A DNA stretch of 64,000 nt from Arthrobacter liuii (GCF_014639275.1 NZ_BMFW01000011.1:55078-119077), one strand, 5' to 3'. Positions 45,294 through 56,148 are shown, counted from the first letter of the stretch. Numbers and translations are program-made. The notes: a model not told the origin generated them from the letters alone.

Positions 45294-45992
45294 CTACGCA
45301 GGGACGGCGACGATGACCTGGGCTGCGCGGAGGACGCGTTCTCCTGATTTGTACCCCGAGCGGAGGACCTGGCTGACGGTGTCAACCTCGATGTCCCCGC
45401 CGGGCTGCTGGATCAGGGCTTCGTGGATCGTGGGATCGAACTCCACGCCGGTCTCGTTAATCCGGACCAGGCCATAGGTCTTCAGCGCGTTCTCCAGTTT
45501 GGTGGCGATCGCGGCGAAGGGACCATCGGTGAGGTCGCCGTGCTGCCGGGCGGCGTCGACGTCGTCCAGGACCGGGAGCAGGGAGTTCAGGACGCCGATG
45601 ACGGCCATCTCCCCTGCCACGGCCCGGTCGCGTTCAACGCGCTTGCGGTAGTTGACGTACTCGGCCTGCAGGCGGAGCAGGTCATTGCGCAATTCGGCTG
45701 CCTCGGGGTTGCCGGCTGATCCTGCCGAAGCACCCTGGGCCACGGATTCCTCGGCCGGCACGTCCATGCCGTTGAGGATCTCCTCGGCCTGGGCCAGCGC
45801 GTCGCCGTCGGAATCCGCGGCTCCGGTCTGCGACCCGGCCCCGGTGGCGGACTGACCGCCCTCGGGGTGCCGGGCCTGCCCGGTCACCGGGTCAACTTTG
45901 CGGTTGTCCCGGATGACCGGCTCGCCGTTGCCCTGCTTGGCGTCATGGTTCGCGGATGAGTTGTGCTCTTCCTCGTTACCGTGGTGCGGCAT
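45294..45992 (-). CDS. grpE: Nucleotide exchange factor GrpE
   Basis: DnaK cofactor of 232 residues that releases ADP. A disordered acidic N terminus of about 95 residues is followed by a long coiled coil (LRNDLLRLQAEYVNYRKRVERDRA) and the beta domain with ETGVEFDPTIHEALIQQPG. It starts 2 bp after the dnaK stop. Confidence 0.95.
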   Translation of the reverse strand: MPHHGNEEEHNSSANHDAKQGNGEPVIRDNRKVDPVTGQARHPEGGQSATGAGSQTGAADSDGDALAQAEEILNGMDVPAEESVAQGASAGSAGNPEAAELRNDLLRLQAEYVNYRKRVERDRAVAGEMAVIGVLNSLLPVLDDVDAARQHGDLTDGPFAAIATKLENALKTYGLVRINETGVEFDPTIHEALIQQPGGDIEVDTVSQVLRSGYKSGERVLRAAQVIVAVPA

Positions 45993-45994
45993 GG

Positions 45995-47989
<1,995 letters not shown>

Positions 47990-48106
47990 CTTTGGCCGTT
48001 ACGTCGGGTTCGTATGTCAATCTTCCTTGGAATTCCGGGGCTGCGGTCGCAGGATTACGACGGCGGCGCGCCATTTCGCTTTGGGAGAACGGTGCCGCCG
48101 GGCTGC

Positions 48107-48403
48107 TTACCGCTCCGGATTCCGGTCGCCGTGGAGTGGACCCCGCTCTTCGTCAGTGGCCTGTACCTGGCCGCCGGTGAGTCCTTCACGGATGCCGTGC
48201 TCGGTCCGGGCCTCACCCGTGGCGCCCGCATCGCCGTAATCGCCTTCCTCATATTCGCCGTCCAGCTCCCCGCGTTCGGGTTCATTGATGGTGCCGGCGT
48301 CGCCGTAGTCCCCATCCACGTACTGCCCGCCTTCGCCCTCCGGCCCGGGCGCGCTGCTGCCCTTGCGGGGCTCCTCGGCTGCAAGTTCAGGATTCTCAGT
48401 CAT
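48107..48403 (-). CDS. Small acidic protein with internal repeats, unknown function
   Basis: Hydrophilic, strongly acidic protein of 98 residues starting MTENPELAAEEPRKG. It contains two copies of a (E/D)GDYGDAG motif (VDGDYGDAGT and EEGDYGDAGA) about 33 residues apart, in Glu/Gly-rich sequence. No domain is recognised, and it is probably disordered. GAAGGAGAG lies 8-9 nt before the ATG chosen. Upstream of dnaK on the same strand but separated by the HAIR promoter. Confidence 0.65.
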   Translation of the reverse strand: MTENPELAAEEPRKGSSAPGPEGEGGQYVDGDYGDAGTINEPERGELDGEYEEGDYGDAGATGEARTEHGIREGLTGGQVQATDEERGPLHGDRNPER

Positions 48404-48492
48404 GTGCATCTCTCCTTCGAGGCTCCGCGTCCATGCGGGCGCACTGGCAGTCTACCGACGGGCCGGACGCACCAACAGGGCCTCGGCAGCCT

Positions 48493-49254
48493 TCATCCGG
48501 AGGACTGCACCGCAAGCCCTGCGACGCCCGCCAGAACCGCAAGATGATGATCGAAAAGCTCGGCGGGAGCCTTGAACGTGTCCGGCCCGTACTGGTTGAA
48601 CACCTCAAAACTGACTGCGCCGAAGAGGGAACTCCACGCCAGGACCCCCCGCGCCACCAGTTCCTCCGGGACGGCCAGCGCGAACTCCTCGCGGATGGCC
48701 GCCAGATCGGCACCCAGGGCGGGCGGCAGCCGCGGGGACCCGGCCGGGACAGCCAGATGGCCGCCCCGGGAGGCGGCGTCCAGGATGCCAATGAGGCTGA
48801 CGATAACGCGCGTCCCCGGACCCGTTGTACGTTCCGCCGGCGCGTTGTAGCCAGGAACTGGGCTGCCGAACAAAAGCGCGTAGCTGGCAGGCTCGCGCAG
48901 TGCCCATGCCCTGACCGCCCTGCCCAAAGCCAGGAAACGGGCCCCGTGATCACCGTCCGGCACTCCCGCAACGGCGGCGTCCACCTCGTCCCCGAGTTCA
49001 CCGAATGCGTCTATCAGCAACAGCGTCAGCAGCTCATCCCTGCTCTCCACGTAGCGGTAGACGGCGGAGGACACCACCCCCAGGTCCCTTGCCACTGCGC
49101 GCAGGGAGAGCGCGGCCGCACCGTGGGTTGCAAGGTGCTGCCGGCCCAGGCGCACAATGTCCGCCACTGTTTGCGTCCTTGCGCGCTGGCGGGGGGTGAG
49201 GGGGCGGGAAGCATCAGCGTGTGTGGTGTCGGGTGTTGCATCGGCTTCAGTCAC
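48493..49254 (-). CDS. TetR-family regulator
   Basis: Repressor of 253 residues with HTH GAAALSLRAVARDLGVVSSAVYRYVESRDEL and a WHG-type C-terminal domain (ARFLALGRAVRAWALREPASYALLFGSPVPGY). Start is GTG at 49254; the frame is open further upstream but that sequence is not family-like. Divergent from a reductase gene, with two GAGAGC-type palindromes between them that are good operator candidates. Confidence 0.85.
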   Translation of the reverse strand: MTEADATPDTTHADASRPLTPRQRARTQTVADIVRLGRQHLATHGAAALSLRAVARDLGVVSSAVYRYVESRDELLTLLLIDAFGELGDEVDAAVAGVPDGDHGARFLALGRAVRAWALREPASYALLFGSPVPGYNAPAERTTGPGTRVIVSLIGILDAASRGGHLAVPAGSPRLPPALGADLAAIREEFALAVPEELVARGVLAWSSLFGAVSFEVFNQYGPDTFKAPAELFDHHLAVLAGVAGLAVQSSG

Positions 49255-49294
49255 GGGTCCAGCATGCCACAAGTGAGAGCGGCAGCAACAAAAG

Positions 49295-49356
49295 AGAGCA
49301 CTGCTCTTGACTTTAACCCGGAGGCATTCCATGCTGTTTACGAGAGCAGCGCTCTC
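49295..49356. promoter_or_regulatory. Two TetR-type operator palindromes
   Basis: AGAGCA-C-TGCTCT (49295-49307) and GAGAGC-AGC-GCTCTC (49342-49356) share AGAGC half-sites, 48 bp between centres. They flank a TTGACT (49307-49312) that could be the -35 of the plus-strand reductase gene. Confidence 0.6.
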
Positions 49357-49379
49357 TACGTGCGGATAAGGAGGCGGAA

Positions 49380-50309
49380 GTGGCAGATACGTATGTGGTG
49401 ACCGGAGCGGGACCGGTGGGTTGGACGGTAGCTGAACAGCTCGCGGACCAGGGGCGGAAGGTGCGTGTGGTAACGCGTTCGGGCAGCGGACCGGAGCACC
49501 CACTCGTCGAGCGGATCAGGGGGGACGCGAAGGACCGGGCAACCCTGGGGACTGCCTTTGCAGGAGCCAAAGCGGTCTTCCACTGCATCCACGGCTCCGC
49601 GTACACGGCCTCGGCATGGCAGGCGGAATTGCCTGCCGCCGAGCGGGCGGTACTCAGCGCCGCCCAGGAGGCCGGCGCCGTCGTCGTATTTCCCGAAAGC
49701 CTCTACTCCTACAGCGAGCCGGACAACGTCATGACGGAGGGAAGCCCGCGGCAGGCCACCGGCGGCAAGCGCGGTGTCCGGACGGAGCTGCTTCTGGCCC
49801 GCGGTGCCGCAGCCACTCCCACAGTGAGCGTGGCGGCCGGAGATTTTTTCGGGCCCCGTGTCCGGATGGCGCACGGCGGCGAACGCATGGTGGTGCCGAT
49901 CCTGGCGGGAAAGAACGTGAGCGTGATGGGGAGCTCCCGCCAGCCGCACTCGTTTACCTACGTCCCTGACCTGGCCAAGGCAATGGTCGCGGCAGCTGAC
50001 CGGCCGGCCGTCTGGAATGCCGTCTGGCATGCGCCCACCGGTCCGGCGCTGACCCAGCGGCAACTTGCCAATGCCTTCGCCGCAGCGGCGGGGCGCCCTG
50101 CCCCGAAAGTGCGCACCCTCCCTGGCTGGACGCTCCGGGCGGCAGGGCTGTTCTCAACCGACGCCCGCGAGTTGCTGGAAACCCTTTACCAGTTTGAGCG
50201 GCCGTTCATCATGGACTCGGCCGCATCCCAGGCGGCCCTGGGGGTCAGCCCCACTCCGCTCGAAACGGCTGTTGCCGCCACCGTGGACTGGTGGCGGCAA
50301 CAGGCTTAG
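49380..50309 (+). CDS. NAD-dependent epimerase/dehydratase-like protein
   Basis: Rossmann-fold protein of 309 residues starting at GTG with VVTGAGPVGWTVAEQLADQG. The usual YxxxK is not obvious (FPESLYSYSE in its place), so it is closer to atypical SDR/NmrA-like proteins. A membrane or active-site segment HSFTYVPDLAKAMVAAAD is conserved in this group. Probably regulated by the divergent TetR protein. Substrate unknown. Confidence 0.78.
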   Translation: MADTYVVTGAGPVGWTVAEQLADQGRKVRVVTRSGSGPEHPLVERIRGDAKDRATLGTAFAGAKAVFHCIHGSAYTASAWQAELPAAERAVLSAAQEAGAVVVFPESLYSYSEPDNVMTEGSPRQATGGKRGVRTELLLARGAAATPTVSVAAGDFFGPRVRMAHGGERMVVPILAGKNVSVMGSSRQPHSFTYVPDLAKAMVAAADRPAVWNAVWHAPTGPALTQRQLANAFAAAAGRPAPKVRTLPGWTLRAAGLFSTDARELLETLYQFERPFIMDSAASQAALGVSPTPLETAVAATVDWWRQQA

Positions 50310-50315
50310 TGGCCG

Positions 50316-52517
50316 TCAGCGGCTGGGAACCTCTTCCAGGGGTTCGACGCCGGGCTCCCGCGGCTGAACGGCATTCCCACCGTCCGTCCGCCCCAATTTG
50401 CCGGGCCACCAGATCCTGGGGCCGATGTCGTAGGCCAGGGCGGGCACCAGCAGCGAACGCACCAGCACAGTGTCCAGCAGGACGCCGAACGCCACGATGA
50501 ATGCCAGCTGCACCAGGAACATGATGGGGATGACTCCGAGCGCTGCGAACGTGGCGGCCAGCACCACGCCGGCAGAGGTGATCACGCCGCCGGTGACGAC
50601 GAGCCCCCGGAGGATGCCGGCGCGGGTGCCGTGCTTGATCGATTCCTCCCGGACCCGGCTCATCAGGAAGATGTTGTAGTCCACGCCCAGCGCCACCAGG
50701 AACACGAAGCCGAACAGTGGAACGGTGGCGTCGGCGCCGGGGAAGCCAAAGAAGTTGTTGAAAACGAAGGCTGACACCCCAAGCGCGGCCGCATAGGACA
50801 GCACCACGGAGAGCACCAGCAGGACCGGTGCAACGATGGAGCGCAGCAGCAGCATCAGGATGAAGAGGATCACCACCAGGACCACCGGGATGATGACCAC
50901 CAGGTCGTGCTGGGCGGTGGTGTTGGTGTCGAGTGCCGTGGCAGTGACGCCGCCCACCAGGGCGCCGGGATCAACGGCCTTCAGGTCGGTGCGCAGGGCC
51001 TTGATGGTCTCCTCCGCCGCCAAGGAGTCCGCCGCGTCGTTCAGCGTGGCGTTGATAAGCACTTTTCCATCCCGGACGTCGGGGGCAGTGGGTGCGCCCG
51101 GGGCTCCGGTGATGGGGATACTGCCGGGGGCCAGCAGGTAGGCCTCGCCCACGCCGTCGTCAGCTTTCACCCGGTCCAGCACTTCCGCTGCCTTGGCCTG
51201 GTCAGCAACCACGACGGCGGGGCTGCCGCTGCCGGCGTCGAAATGGCGGGCCAGCGCGTCCTGGCCGTCCACGGCGTTGGACGCAGCAAGGATGACGTCG
51301 GTCTGGGGCACGCCGTTGGCCTTCAGCTGGAACAGGCCGCCTGCGGCAACCAGCAGCAGGAGGACCGAGGCGACCCACACCGTCCTGGGGCGCCGGGACA
51401 CCAGCGATCCGATGGCACGCCAGAGCCCTTTCTGCCCCTCCAGGCCGGTGACCAGTTCGGGTTCGCGTTCGTCGGCAGGGAGGAGCTTGGGCCGGAAGGG
51501 CCAAAAGGCGGCCCGGCCCAGCAGTGCCATCAGGGCGGGCAGCAGGGTCAGCGCCGCGAACAGGGCACACAGGATGCCTGCGGCTGCAACGGGGCCCAGG
51601 GCCTTGTTGGAGTTGAGGTTGGAGAAGAGCAGGCACAGCAGCGCGATGATTACCGTGGCGCCGGACGCCAGGATGGGCTCGAAGGACGCTCTCCAGGCGG
51701 TCAGGACTGCTGCCGTGCGGTTGGTGGTGTGGGTGAGCGCTTCCCGGAAGCGTGCAACGAAGAGCAGGGCGTAGTCAGTGGCGGCGCCGATCACCAGGAT
51801 GGAGAGGATGCCCTGGCTTTGGCCGTTGAGCTGGATCCAGCCGGCCTTGGCCATGCCGAACACCAGCAGGATGGCGGCACACAGGGCGAAGACCGAGGTC
51901 AGCAACACCATGACGGGCAGCAGCAGGGACCGGTAAACGACCAGGAGGATCACGAACACCGCGGACAGGGCCACTAGCAGGAGGATGCCGTCAATGCCTG
52001 CGAATGCCGCAGTAAGGTCTGCCGCAAGCCCGGCAGGTCCGGTCACGAAGGTTTGGGCACCCTCCGGCGCAGCTTCCTTGACCGTGTCGCGGAGTTCCTT
52101 GACGGCACCCTTGACCCCGGCCGATGATCCGATGGGGACCACGAACTGGACTGCCTTGGCGTCCTTCGATGGAATCGGGCCAATCACCGTGCTGCCGAGC
52201 TTGAGGCCTTCGAGGCTGGTCTTGAGCGTGGCGAGCTCCCCCAGCTGCGCAGGAGTGAAGGCCTCGTTCTTCTCGATGACGATGATGCCGGGAACCTCGT
52301 TCGAGTCGCGGAACTTTGCCTGCCAGTCCTGCGCCTCGGTGGCCTCTGCGCTGGCGGGCAGGAAGGACGCCTGGTCATTGGAGGAGACCTCGTCCAGCCG
52401 GCCGAATGTGGGGCCGCCCACCCCGGCGAGTCCGAGCCAGGCCAGCACCAGGACGACGGGGACCAGCCAGCGAAGCCAGAAGGGGACGCGTTCCCTGGCA
52501 ACTTTTGTGCGATTCAT
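50316..52517 (-). CDS. MMPL-family transporter (RND superfamily)
   Basis: Large membrane exporter of 733 residues with two MMPL domains and about twelve helices. An N-terminal helix (LRWLVPVVLVLAWLGLAGVG) precedes an outside domain; the typical GAATDYALLFVARFREAL and ALGVDYNIFLMSRVREE segments mark the two membrane halves. Members export lipids or drugs by proton gradient. Divergent from a MarR-type regulator with shared palindromes, so inducible export of a toxic or lipid compound is likely. Confidence 0.9.
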   Translation of the reverse strand: MNRTKVARERVPFWLRWLVPVVLVLAWLGLAGVGGPTFGRLDEVSSNDQASFLPASAEATEAQDWQAKFRDSNEVPGIIVIEKNEAFTPAQLGELATLKTSLEGLKLGSTVIGPIPSKDAKAVQFVVPIGSSAGVKGAVKELRDTVKEAAPEGAQTFVTGPAGLAADLTAAFAGIDGILLLVALSAVFVILLVVYRSLLLPVMVLLTSVFALCAAILLVFGMAKAGWIQLNGQSQGILSILVIGAATDYALLFVARFREALTHTTNRTAAVLTAWRASFEPILASGATVIIALLCLLFSNLNSNKALGPVAAAGILCALFAALTLLPALMALLGRAAFWPFRPKLLPADEREPELVTGLEGQKGLWRAIGSLVSRRPRTVWVASVLLLLVAAGGLFQLKANGVPQTDVILAASNAVDGQDALARHFDAGSGSPAVVVADQAKAAEVLDRVKADDGVGEAYLLAPGSIPITGAPGAPTAPDVRDGKVLINATLNDAADSLAAEETIKALRTDLKAVDPGALVGGVTATALDTNTTAQHDLVVIIPVVLVVILFILMLLLRSIVAPVLLVLSVVLSYAAALGVSAFVFNNFFGFPGADATVPLFGFVFLVALGVDYNIFLMSRVREESIKHGTRAGILRGLVVTGGVITSAGVVLAATFAALGVIPIMFLVQLAFIVAFGVLLDTVLVRSLLVPALAYDIGPRIWWPGKLGRTDGGNAVQPREPGVEPLEEVPSR

Positions 52518-52540
52518 GATGCCTTCCGTGGCTGGGCAAG

Positions 52541-52586
52541 GGAGTAATATTTATTCCAGCATAGATTATCTCCATGGGAGAGATAA
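52541..52586. promoter_or_regulatory. Candidate MarR operators between MMPL and MarR genes
   Basis: A near palindrome GGAGTAATATTTATTCC (52541-52557) is followed by a perfect 7-7-7 inverted repeat TTATCTC-N7-GAGATAA (52566-52586). GGAGTAATAT recurs at 52663-52672 before the MarR gene. Good candidates for autoregulation. Confidence 0.55.
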
Positions 52587-52728
52587 GTGCCAGTCAAGCT
52601 TTTTCTTTCGCCGGGCATTCGGAGGCAGGAGCTGCCTGCCTGCTCCAGGGGCGGGCAGGCCTGGAGTAATATCCGTCAGTACGGCTGGGGCAAAACGCTG
52701 ATGCAGAACCGGAAGCAGGGAGGTGGGC

Positions 52729-53235
52729 GTGGCAGGAGAGAGCACTCCCGGCCTGCCCTCCTTCCCGCAGGCAGGGCCGGAATTCGGTCCGCCGAATCCG
52801 CTGATCCGCCTCCTCCAGGAGTTCACCATCGAAGCGAACCGCTACGTTGATGCCGCCGGAGACCGGAAGGACATGCACCGGACAGACATGAACGCCCTGG
52901 CGGTGATCATGCGCCACACCGCCAGGGGCAATATCGTGACGCCCGGCCTGCTGCGGAAAGAACTGAACCTGAGCTCCCCCGCCACCACCGCCCTGATCGA
53001 CCGGCTGGACAACGCCGGACACGTGGTCCGCGAGCGCCACAGCACTGACAGGCGGCAGGTCCAGCTGAAGATGACCCCCAAGGCGTTCCGTGAGGGCGGG
53101 GCTATCTTCGCCCCGCTGGCGCAGCACATGGGCTCCGCGATGGCCGGGTTCTCCGAAGAGGAACTCGAAACTGTCACGCGCTTCATGACCGCGATGATCG
53201 ACGCGACCGTGGCAGCCCGCACGGAATCCCAGTAG
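52729..53235 (+). CDS. MarR-family regulator
   Basis: Winged-helix repressor of 168 residues. The recognition region reads TPGLLRKELNLSSPATTALIDRLDNAGHVVRERHSTDRR, cut here by the DNA-binding wing with the usual D-x-R residues. The GTG at 52729 is preferred because GGGAGG lies 5 nt before it; an in-frame GTG at 52723 overlaps that site. Probably controls the divergent MMPL exporter. Confidence 0.87.
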   Translation: MAGESTPGLPSFPQAGPEFGPPNPLIRLLQEFTIEANRYVDAAGDRKDMHRTDMNALAVIMRHTARGNIVTPGLLRKELNLSSPATTALIDRLDNAGHVVRERHSTDRRQVQLKMTPKAFREGGAIFAPLAQHMGSAMAGFSEEELETVTRFMTAMIDATVAARTESQ

Positions 53236-53264
53236 CTTTCCCGGGCAGGGGGTAGCGTTTGGTT

Positions 53265-54083
53265 ATGAGTGCCCAGCAGCCTGAAGATGACGTTTACACT
53301 CACGGCCACCACGAATCGGTGGTCCGCGCCCACGCCTCCAGGACCGCCGAAAATTCCGCGGCGTTCGTCCTCCCGCATCTCACGCCTGGGTCGACACTGC
53401 TCGACGTCGGCTGCGGGCCGGGCACCATCACCTGCGACTTCGCCGCCCTGGTCAGCCCCGGAAAGGTCACGGGACTGGACCGCTCACCGGACATCATCGC
53501 CCAGGCGCAGGCCCTCGCCATGGAGCGGGAAGTGCCCAACGTTGAATTCGTGGCGGGCAACATCTACGACCTCGACTTCGCCGACGAAACGTTCGACGTC
53601 GTCCACGCCCACCAGGTGCTCCAGCACCTGACCGACCCCGTGGAAGCCCTCCGCGAGATGCGGCGCGTTGCCAAGCCGGGCGGCATCGTGGCGGTGCGCG
53701 ACGCCGATTTCCACGGCATGAGCTGGTATCCCGACTTCCCGGAGCTGGACGAGTGGATGGACCTGTACCAGCGGATTGCCCGCCGAAACGGAGCAGAGCC
53801 CGACGCCGGGCGGCGGCTGGTCAGCTGGGCACAGGCTGCGGGATTCGCCGACGTGGCGCCCACCAGCAGCAACTGGCTTTACGCCACCGCCCAGCAGCGC
53901 CGCTGGCAGGCGCGTGTCTGGGGTGAGCGGGTGCTGCACTCGGCCTTCGCCGAACAGGCGCTGGAGTACGGGTTCGCCAATCCAGCGGACCTGGCCCGGA
54001 TCTCTGCGGGCTGGCACCGCTGGGGCTCCACCGACGACGGCTGGTTCCTGATCCCCAACGGCGAGGTCATCGCCCGGGCATAG
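53265..54083 (+). CDS. SAM-dependent methyltransferase
   Basis: Class I methyltransferase of 272 residues with motif I LLDVGCGPGTITCDFA, then GLDRSPDIIAQAQ (acidic loop) and FDVVHAHQVLQHLTDP. It resembles UbiE/COQ5-type or small-molecule methyltransferases. Starts 29 bp after the MarR gene, so they may be co-transcribed. Substrate unknown. Confidence 0.87.
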   Translation: MSAQQPEDDVYTHGHHESVVRAHASRTAENSAAFVLPHLTPGSTLLDVGCGPGTITCDFAALVSPGKVTGLDRSPDIIAQAQALAMEREVPNVEFVAGNIYDLDFADETFDVVHAHQVLQHLTDPVEALREMRRVAKPGGIVAVRDADFHGMSWYPDFPELDEWMDLYQRIARRNGAEPDAGRRLVSWAQAAGFADVAPTSSNWLYATAQQRRWQARVWGERVLHSAFAEQALEYGFANPADLARISAGWHRWGSTDDGWFLIPNGEVIARA

Positions 54084-54203
54084 CCGCGGTTGTCCACATA
54101 GCGCTCATTTGGGCTTCTTGCAGGATGGCCGCGCTAATACCGTCGGGGCATGAGCTATTACGGCGATAACGAATACTGGGCTGAGCCTTACGCTGTGGAG
54201 GTA

Positions 54204-54221
54204 GACCAACTAGACTTGGTC
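54204..54221 (+). promoter_or_regulatory. Toxin-antitoxin operator
   Basis: Perfect GACCAA-N6-TTGGTC palindrome ending 3 bp before the antitoxin ATG (54225). TAGACT (54211-54216) lies in its centre and would put the transcript start at or next to the ATG, so the mRNA is probably leaderless and repressed by the antitoxin. Confidence 0.55.
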
Positions 54222-54224
54222 AAC

Positions 54225-54449
54225 ATGGGACAATACAACGTCCAGGAGGCAAAGACGCGCCTGTCCGAGCTGTTGAACCAGGTGGAGAATGGTGAGGACG
54301 TGGTCATCGCCAAGGCCGGCAGGCCCGTCGCCAGGCTGGTGAAGATTGAGCGTCCCCACAAGCGGGAACTTGGCTTCCTGGGCCCCCTGCATATTCCCGA
54401 TCAGTTCTACGACCCCTGGACTGACGAGGAGATGGGGGCGACGGACTGA
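54225..54449 (+). CDS. Phd/YefM-family antitoxin
   Basis: Protein of 74 residues with the Phd N-terminal DNA-binding fold (MGQYNVQEAKTRLSELLNQV, then GEDVVIAKAGRPVARLVKIE) and a C-terminal toxin-binding tail. A longer start at 54150 is open but adds non-family residues and runs through the operator. Stop overlaps the toxin ATG (TGATG). Confidence 0.88.
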   Translation: MGQYNVQEAKTRLSELLNQVENGEDVVIAKAGRPVARLVKIERPHKRELGFLGPLHIPDQFYDPWTDEEMGATD

Positions 54450-54838
54450 TGCGGCTTCTCCTGGACACCCATGTTTTCCTGTGGGCGGTAGCCGAACCGA
54501 AGCGGCTCTCCAGCAAGGCCCGGAGTTCCATCGGCAAACTGGAGAACCAGGTTTATGTCTCGCCGGTGACCGCCTACGAACTTTCCTACAAGCACCACCT
54601 GGGCAGATTGCCGTACGCCGCGGCACTCATCACAAGCTTCGGACGGCAAGTGGCCCACCTTTACGCTACCGAACTGGCGGTCACGTCACCGCACACGCTG
54701 GCGGCGGGACAACTGGACTGGGAGCACAAAGACCCCTTCGACCGAATGCTGGCTGCCCAGGCCATGGTGGAGGGGCTTACACTCGTCACCGCCGATGAGG
54801 ACTTGCAGGCCTTCGGGCCGGTAGCAACCCTCTGGTAA
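54449..54838 (+). CDS. PIN-domain toxin (VapC-like)
   Basis: Ribonuclease toxin of 129 residues. The acidic active site of PIN domains is present: Asp in LLLDTHVFLWAV, Glu in TAYELSYKH, Asp in DPFDRMLAAQA and a late Asp in TADEDLQAF. Coupled to the antitoxin gene. It should cut RNA when the antitoxin is lost; the target is unknown. Confidence 0.88.
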   Translation: MRLLLDTHVFLWAVAEPKRLSSKARSSIGKLENQVYVSPVTAYELSYKHHLGRLPYAAALITSFGRQVAHLYATELAVTSPHTLAAGQLDWEHKDPFDRMLAAQAMVEGLTLVTADEDLQAFGPVATLW

Positions 54839-54859
54839 TACGGGCACTAAACTTGGTTG

Positions 54860-55483
54860 GTGCAATTCTCTCTTTGGCTGGCCCTGGCGGGCGCCGGCGC
54901 CCTGATCAGCTTCACCCCGGGAGCCGGGGCCATCAACACCATGAGCAACTCGCTGAATGCGGGGTTCCGCCGGTCAATCTGGGGAATTCTGGGCCAGCAG
55001 GCAGCGCTGGTTGTCCACGTCCTGATTGTGGCCCTGGGTGTTGGGGTCTTGGTGGCCAGCTCCCCAATTGCCTTCAACGTGATCCGCTACGCCGGCGCGG
55101 CCTACCTCGTGTACCTGGGCATCCGCCAGTTCCTCAGCAAGCCCACCGTCGCGCAGGAACAGGCCGCCGCGCTTCGCAATGAACCTGCGTGGTCCATTTT
55201 CCGCCGGGGATTCTGGGTCAATCTTTTGAACCCGAAAGCGATCGTATTCTTCCTCGCCTTCACTCCCCAGTTCATCCGGCCGGAGCACCCCCTGTTCACC
55301 CAGTACGCCGTGCTGACGGCCACAATTGTTGCCATCGACATCCTGGTGATGTGGTTCTTCTTTGCCGCGGCGGCCAGGTCCTTCCAGCGCTTCACCAATA
55401 CGGAACGGGGCCAAACGGTCCTGGGCAGGGTATTCGGCGTCCTGTTCGTGGGCGTGGGCATCCTGCTGGCCCTCATCCACTAA
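54860..55483 (+). CDS. LysE/RhtB-family exporter
   Basis: Amino-acid or metabolite exporter of 207 residues with six hydrophobic segments. It carries SFTPGAGAINTMSNSLNAG and the NLLNPKAIVFFLAFTPQFI signature. The start is GTG 54860 (a TTG lies 3 bp earlier); no ribosome site is seen, and TAAACT at 54848-54853 would make a leaderless start at this codon. It may also be read through from the toxin gene 21 bp upstream. Confidence 0.85.
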   Translation: MQFSLWLALAGAGALISFTPGAGAINTMSNSLNAGFRRSIWGILGQQAALVVHVLIVALGVGVLVASSPIAFNVIRYAGAAYLVYLGIRQFLSKPTVAQEQAAALRNEPAWSIFRRGFWVNLLNPKAIVFFLAFTPQFIRPEHPLFTQYAVLTATIVAIDILVMWFFFAAAARSFQRFTNTERGQTVLGRVFGVLFVGVGILLALIH

Positions 55484-55543
55484 CCGGCACCGCCGCCCCA
55501 CCACCAACGTGAAACGTACCCATTTCAAAGCCGGTAATGCATC

Positions 55544-55559
55544 TTTACAAGACTGTAAA
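55544..55559. promoter_or_regulatory. Palindrome upstream of the phosphatase gene
   Basis: TTTACA-AGAC-TGTAAA, a perfect 16-bp inverted repeat, 43 bp before the phosphatase start. No adjacent regulator explains it. Confidence 0.4.
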
Positions 55560-55602
55560 ACTTTGTGAACAGGCGGCTAGCCAAGAGCGATCGGGAGCGC
55601 GC

Positions 55603-56148
55603 ATGCTTAGGTGCATGACCTCAACGTCGAGCGCATACCGCGTCATCACCGTCTGCACCGGCAACACCTGCCGGAGCCCCATGGCAGAGATCATGCTCGA
55701 GGCAGCGCTTGGACGCGAGGGGCTGGACGGGCTGGTGGAGGTAGACTCGGCCGGGATCACCGGTTACGAGGCCGGCAGGCCCATTGATCCCCGCGCAGCC
55801 CGTCGGCTCGCTGCCACCCAACTGGCATCGGATCATCACGTGGCCCGCGAGTGGGAGCGTGAGTGGTTCCGCGAGCGCGACCTGATCCTGGCGCTGGACA
55901 TCGACCACTACGCCTGGCTGAGTGAGTCAGCCCCGGACCAGGAAGCCCTGGACAAGATCCGGATGCTCCGCAGTTTCGATCCCGCCATGGCTGGGCGGGA
56001 CCGCCTGGACCAAGGCATCGAGGACCCCTGGTACGGCGGCCATGCGGATTTCGATGCTGTCTGGCACCAGATCCAGGCGGCACTGCCGGGCCTGGTCCAG
56101 CACATCAAGGCCGCTGTCCTGCAGAGCACCCAACTGCAGCCGCACTAG
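55603..56148 (+). CDS. Low-molecular-weight protein-tyrosine phosphatase
   Basis: Phosphatase with the P-loop CTGNTCRSP (Cys-x5-Arg-Ser) and the general-acid Asp in EDPWYGG; about 177-181 residues. GGGAG before the ATG at 55603 supports that start; an ATG at 55615 gives the more usual short N terminus. In actinobacteria such enzymes act on tyrosine kinases or polysaccharide export; no kinase gene is nearby. Confidence 0.88.
   Translation: MLRCMTSTSSAYRVITVCTGNTCRSPMAEIMLEAALGREGLDGLVEVDSAGITGYEAGRPIDPRAARRLAATQLASDHHVAREWEREWFRERDLILALDIDHYAWLSESAPDQEALDKIRMLRSFDPAMAGRDRLDQGIEDPWYGGHADFDAVWHQIQAALPGLVQHIKAAVLQSTQLQPH

Noticed and set aside
54150..54224. Longer N terminus for the antitoxin
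   Set aside because: Adds 25 non-family residues and runs through the operator and promoter.
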